DNA of 64,000 nucleotides from positions 30,779,884 to 30,843,883 of the forward strand of contig CM052356.1 of NCBI GenBank assembly GCA_028551475.1, in the 5' to 3' direction. Positions within the stretch are counted from its first letter, which is position 1. Every line of letters begins with the position of its first letter. The notes below the pieces were generated by a model that had not been told where the DNA came from, did no database searches, and saw only the letters and a list, made by a program, of their open reading frames with translations. Shown here piece after piece: positions 59,323-64,000 of this stretch. The translations under genes were made by a program, and so were the position numbers. Source of the stretch: Casuarina equisetifolia (Eukaryota > Streptophyta > Magnoliopsida > Fagales > Casuarinaceae).

Positions 59323-59903
59323 TTAATTGTGAAACATTCCACTACTCTTTTTAGTAACTGTTGTTGCATTGAAGTTATTGGCTTCATGAGTGATATCATA
59401 GAAGAAGGCTTACAACTAAATTATGAGTTATAATAAAATCTTATTTAGTTGAATTATAAATTTTAATAATATATTAAAAAATATTTTTTCTTTAATATTG
59501 ACTTGTAAGAAGGAAAATAATTTGTAAATGTATAAAGAATTTCATGACATGCTTGCAAGAGATGTAAAATCTTCCCCACATCCTACCAGTATACAAACAA
59601 ACATTTTGTTCTATACAATAGTTGAGGAATCTATGAATCTTTTGTTCATACAAAATAACAACTTCTTTTTCTAATCATTCCGCATAAAGTTGTGGACTCT
59701 TAAGCATTTGCTTTCATCAAAATGACCCAAAAACTAAAAATGGTTTAATTAACAACTTAAAACACTTGTACATAATATTTTAAATAGAGGAACCTTTAAT
59801 TATATATAAAAAAAAAAAGCTAACAGGAAGATGAGATGGCCAGGCTCCATTGTGACTGCGTAATCTATTAAGATTTCAGCTCCATGATGATTTTGGGGCC
59901 AAA
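59323..59903. other. AT-rich flank right of the Copia element
   Basis: No gene. Contains one copy (about 59468-59528) of a short motif also found left of the Copia element and near 62.9 and 63.1 kb. Confidence 0.5.
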
Positions 59904-60236
59904 ATGGGAGTGACTGGCGTTCTTCCCAGAATTCCAAATGCTCTGATTTCCCTCTTCTCTAATCGAACTCGCGCACAAAATTTACTCCCTCATACTTTGC
60001 TTAGTAGTGTTTGTGGCAGCAACGAAGGAAGGCGATTTTCTTCGTTGTCCCTGAGAAAAAGGCGTCTCCTTCGTGTTGGCGTGCCTTCCTTCATCATCGT
60101 CTTCGTTGTCTTCCTTTTCACCCCAAGCTTCTTCCTCAAAGCTCTATGTCAGTGGTTAGCTTTCCCACTCTCTTTCGCTTACCTTTCAGTGTGTGGGTTT
60201 TGGGCCATTGGCAGTGGTCTGGTTAAAGTTGACTAA
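59904..60236 (+). CDS. Unclassified 110-residue ORF with membrane segment, doubtful
   Basis: Starts MGVTGVLPRIPNALISLFSN, then an Arg/Ser-rich stretch (SSLSLRKRRLLRVGV) and a strongly hydrophobic segment (SFIIVFVVFLFTPSFFLKAL, about residues 62-81). The N-terminus rich in Arg, Ser and Leu would fit an organelle-targeted membrane protein. An alternative exon end lies at CAGTG/GTTAGC near 60157. No family recognised and downstream exons are not established, though fragments at 61,570-61,800 and 61,980-62,090 have coding-like composition. It may be the first exon of a larger gene or a relic. Confidence 0.3.
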   Translation: MGVTGVLPRIPNALISLFSNRTRAQNLLPHTLLSSVCGSNEGRRFSSLSLRKRRLLRVGVPSFIIVFVVFLFTPSFFLKALCQWLAFPLSFAYLSVCGFWAIGSGLVKVD

Positions 60237-63200
60237 TTTGTAAGAAATTTGACCTGAAGATGAAGAGAACTTTGGATACTGATATGGGGTAATTGGGAAG
60301 ATGGGAAGAAGCTTGGGCATTGACAAATTCAGGGGGATTGTCTATTTTCTTGATCTCACATCTTTGGTCACTACCTTATTCCAAAAGGCATAAACTCATC
60401 ATATGAGCCCCATATATGTTATACTAGCTGTTCCCTTTTGTTTGCTGTCACCGGATGTGAGACCTTACCATTCACGCATATGGACAAACTGCCCAACATT
60501 TAGATCTTCCAGACTATATCGAATTCACTTGTTAGTTGACTGCTCCAAATCTTTTATTTTTTATTTTTTTAATAAAAAAAGAATAAATAACATAACTAAG
60601 TAATAATAGCTTTGCATTCAAGTCCATAATTTTTGCTTAAAAAGCACCTGTACAAAAGATTTGGAGTCTGCTTCAGGTGAAAGTGCACGGCCTTTCACTT
60701 CCATATGATAGGATTTTATATGGATGAGAGGAATCTATAAATACTGCAGTCCCTCCATCATGAACAGTGTATGTCTTCGGGAACTTGTTCCTAAGATGGA
60801 TCATGTTCATTCTTTTGTTGTCGAAAACAATGCTTCATTCTTGTGTTGTCTATAGATTTGATGGTCTTAGATGCATATTTAATATACATATAGACAAGTC
60901 GTGCCATGCTGTACTATCTTATATGTTAAAACTTGCTGCAGGGGCTTCGTGATTCCTGAACAACTCTTTTTCAGATTTCCAACATGCTTGACCGATGTCG
61001 TTTACAACACAAATGGCTCATGTTTGACACTGGAATTTGCCAATACTGACACAAAACCTAAAAATATCCATGTCTCATGGATCAGAGATTTCATGTTTAC
61101 TGAACAGTTCTGTTATTTCTGTTATGGATCTCCCACATACAAGGAAATATACCCATACTTAGGTCTTGTTATATTTTTTTTTAACTCAATCCTGTGGGAT
61201 TCGAAGAAACACACATGGATGGATAAATAGTCATGTCGTAGCCTGTGATACAGGTACTTAACAATTGCTGCATAATTTGAATTCAGTTCTATGGATCCAG
61301 AGAACTTAGGAAAGGTTTTGTCCGTGGTTCTGAAATGAAATGTTCTAAGGACAATGGGCATTGATCTTTACTGGTTGAAATTTCTTGCTACTTCGTGCTA
61401 CCTGCAAGGAATGTTGTGCTTCATAACCTACTTCTTGCGGGTCTCTCTCTTTGCACCTCTGAAGAGAGTTTATGAAGGGTTTATGAGACAAATCAGTGAG
61501 TGATTTCTTGCTAAAGGATTATGATTTGTGTAAATTCTTATCTCAAGTGTTCTTCACCTATTGCTGTTTGTTCCTATAGGATTCCGAAGATTCACAAATT
61601 TAGCAAGAAGGAGGCTCAACAGCACAAGTCTAAGTTTTTAACTCCTAACCAGGGGCTGCAACACATTGAAATTGCTAAAAGGGCCCTATGTTTTCAGCAA
61701 GGGAATCACATCCACCATTTGGCAGAAACAGCCTATCCTGCTTGTTCCTGTATGAAGTCATCCATAGCTTCTATTATAGTCTATAAAATGTCTTCTGCAT
61801 TCTGTTAGCAGGCAAGTATAATGTTGGTGGCAATGATGGAATGTTGACCCTGTACATGCCATCTTGTATTTATCTCAGGTAGTTGCTGCTGTTTGGATTG
61901 CGCAACCTTGGAGGAGACAACTCCAGTGCTTAGTACTCTTGACTGAGCTAGATTACGGTGTAGTCTTCGGCCCTCTTATGACCATGGTATGATTGGAAAT
62001 GATCCTTTTACCATTTGGGATCCTCCCGTTCCTATTTATGTAGGTGTAGACATGTTTCTTGTAGCTCTTGTGAAAGTTCTAGTTGAAAGAACTATTTCAG
62101 TGAAACCAGTTGCCTCAATCAGCTGTCACTGCCGTATGATGCAATCGTACAACACACACATACCACACACAACATACAAATAAATATTAAGTGTTTATTT
62201 AATTCGAGAAAAACCATTCTTAAGTCCATAAATAAGCAGTTTTTTTCACTTTGTTGAGATATTTCATGGACATCAGATTTATTAGAGAATTTTTATTTTC
62301 TAACAACTCTTTCTTTTTAATAATTATGACAACTTATCAATTGACACACAGTACTTGGGGTTTCATAGCCTCATAGGCTTGAGAAAAAACCTAATTAGTA
62401 CATTACCAATCTGACCTACCCCATATACACTCAAAATTGCAGGTCCGCATGAATCTCTGAATTTAGATTTTATATTCTTTTACTGGCAGTGGGCATTGTA
62501 TGACTTAACAAGCAAAAACCACTCCACTCAAGCTCTAAACAAGATAGAAGGCTGTTTTGGAGAACAGACGTCGGATCGTTGAAGTGGAAAATGGAATTAA
62601 GATAGCCACTGACGTTATGATGTCAATTCCATGTACAATCACATTGAATGGTAAGACATTCACATTAGTTGTTTATTTTTCAAACTTGTACAAGCAAAAT
62701 CAAGAGTTTCTGATTTCTTCAAGATGCGTGCTTCAGCCATTTCCCTGCTCTTGCGCCTCTCAAATTGTCTCGTTTTCTTTTATTTCTTCTTGAAAATTTT
62801 TGTACTTGGTTTTTTGTTCACTTAAATCACAAAAGTTTTGGCAGATTGTTTTGGTTTCCTCTCATGAATACGAAAACCCAATTACATAGTCTCTGTCATT
62901 TTCCTTGAGGTAAATTATTAAAAAAATATTTTTTTCCTTGAAAGTCGGCTTATAAGAAAGAACAATTCCTTAGTTCACATCAGATTGCAACTTATGTAAA
63001 TTATTCCCATATATTTCCTTCCACTCATTGTCAGGTGAAACTTATATATATAGTTACATCTTGTTCATTTGGATAGTTAATCTTAATGATAAGATTAAAA
63101 ACTTGTTTTTTCTTTAAAAGTTGTCTTGTAAGAAAAAGAGCAATTTATCATGCAAGAACAATATGGAATAATCTATTAGGCAAAACTAAAACTGCAATAC

Positions 63201-64000
63201 TTGTTTAATCCTTGGAGCTGAATCTTTAGGAATAAGAAGTCCAAAATTCCTTCAGCAACCATTACATTTAATTACTTCCAAAAAGAAAGAACAATATATT
63301 TATAAGAATGAATCCAGATCATATTAAAATATTGTAGCGAAGTATTATCAATGTTAACTTAAGAAAATGAAAGCATTTTCTATGTATAAACTATTCAAAA
63401 GCAAATGGGAGAGAACACAAGGAGCAAAATTAGAAATAGGTATATATAGCTTAATTTGAAAAAATTAGTTTATAAAATAGATGATTCTCTTTTCATTTAA
63501 GTTTTATTTTCTAATATCAAATTCTTGTCTTATACATATTCTCCAGCACATAAAGTGGCATTAGTTAAAGTGGTACGAAATAGAGTGAACTCAATTAAAT
63601 TTTAATATTATATTAAAAATATGACTATAGTCAAAGTGAAAGGTTAATTTATGGGTTGAAAATTTTTTCTTTTATTTAAATTTCATTTCAAACATCTTAT
63701 TTTCTAATATAAAACTGATGTGAGGTAAGGTAGATAAAACTATATCCCTTTGCTTGTAACAAAAGTTGTAGATCTTATCCCATAATGGTTAAGTCCACTA
63801 TCAAGGTATTATGAATTCCAGCTTCGCATGAAGGTGATGGAAGTTAAATATTACGATTTATGCGCAAGGTGATGCGTCACGTCACATGCCTAGCACTTTA
63901 AAGCCTGCACGTCATGATACTCCATGTGTTATGCCAAAAGCCGTGGGCCAAGGCTGAAGGCAACCGGGGTGAATCTCCAGCTGAGTCTAGGCCGAGGACC
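60237..64000. other. AT-rich region with coding-like scraps, no established gene
   Basis: Short open blocks on the plus strand at 61,579-61,800 (IPKIHKFSKKEAQQHKSKFL ...), 61,989-62,090 (MIGNDPFTIWDPPVPIYVGV ...) and 62,557-62,660 (MENRRRIVEVENGIKIATDV ...) could be exons of an unrecognised gene or its remains; I could not link them with consistent splice phases. 62,900-63,700 is very AT-rich with a repeated motif. The last 80 bases become GC-rich (CCGTGGGCCAAGGCTGAAGG ...), as at the edge of another mobile element. Confidence 0.35.

Noticed and set aside
1-64000. CRISPR arrays, operons, bacterial or organellar insertions, miRNA precursors
   Set aside because: No evenly spaced repeat-spacer pattern, no co-directional gene runs and no organelle gene blocks were seen. 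No well-known mature plant miRNA was spotted by eye, which does not exclude unknown ones.

Overview
This is nuclear DNA of a flowering plant, probably a woody or early-diverging eudicot; the species cannot be fixed from the sequence. The signs are spliced genes with GT-AG introns, AT-rich intergenic DNA, plant-only families (NAC, DYW-type PPR, plant AGO1 with a miR168 site, group III sucrose synthase) and plant-style Copia and SINE elements. Exon boundaries below were read by eye from splice sites, reading frame and family conservation.

Layout, left to right: (1) 1-5017, 5' part of a symplekin-like mRNA 3'-end processing gene on the minus strand, running off the left edge; (2) a promoter gap holding a tRNA-derived SINE with target-site duplications; (3) 6081-7593, UFC1, the UFM1-conjugating E2 enzyme (plus); (4) 8983-11457, an intronless PLS-DYW PPR protein (minus); (5) 14278-17256, a three-exon NAC factor (plus); (6) 19086-22873, a six-exon DHH/DHHA1 phosphoesterase-like gene (minus); (7) 24262-28218, a fifteen-exon SUS5/6-type sucrose synthase (minus) with two apparent GC-AG introns and a proline-rich, membrane-anchor-like C-terminus; (8) 29056-35057, a complete AGO1 of 21 coding exons (minus) with a recognisable miR168 target; (9) 36.2-44.7 kb, gene-poor DNA; (10) 44792-44986, COX5C with a leader intron (minus); (11) 49879-53072, a DUF271/GT77-type glycosyltransferase (plus) whose last exon I could not find; (12) 53930-59322, a full-length but disabled Copia retrotransposon with two 214-bp LTRs and a 5-bp target duplication; (13) 59.3-64 kb, AT-rich DNA with an unclassified ORF and repeated motifs.

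The genes are independent housekeeping, regulatory and metabolic loci rather than a cluster with one job. I see no new multi-gene system. The points most worth a second look are the SUS gene's 3' end and GC donors, the AGO1 miR168 site and a short AGO1 insertion before the PAZ region, the Copia element's altered catalytic motif and TG...TA termini, and the dated SINE and LTR insertions.
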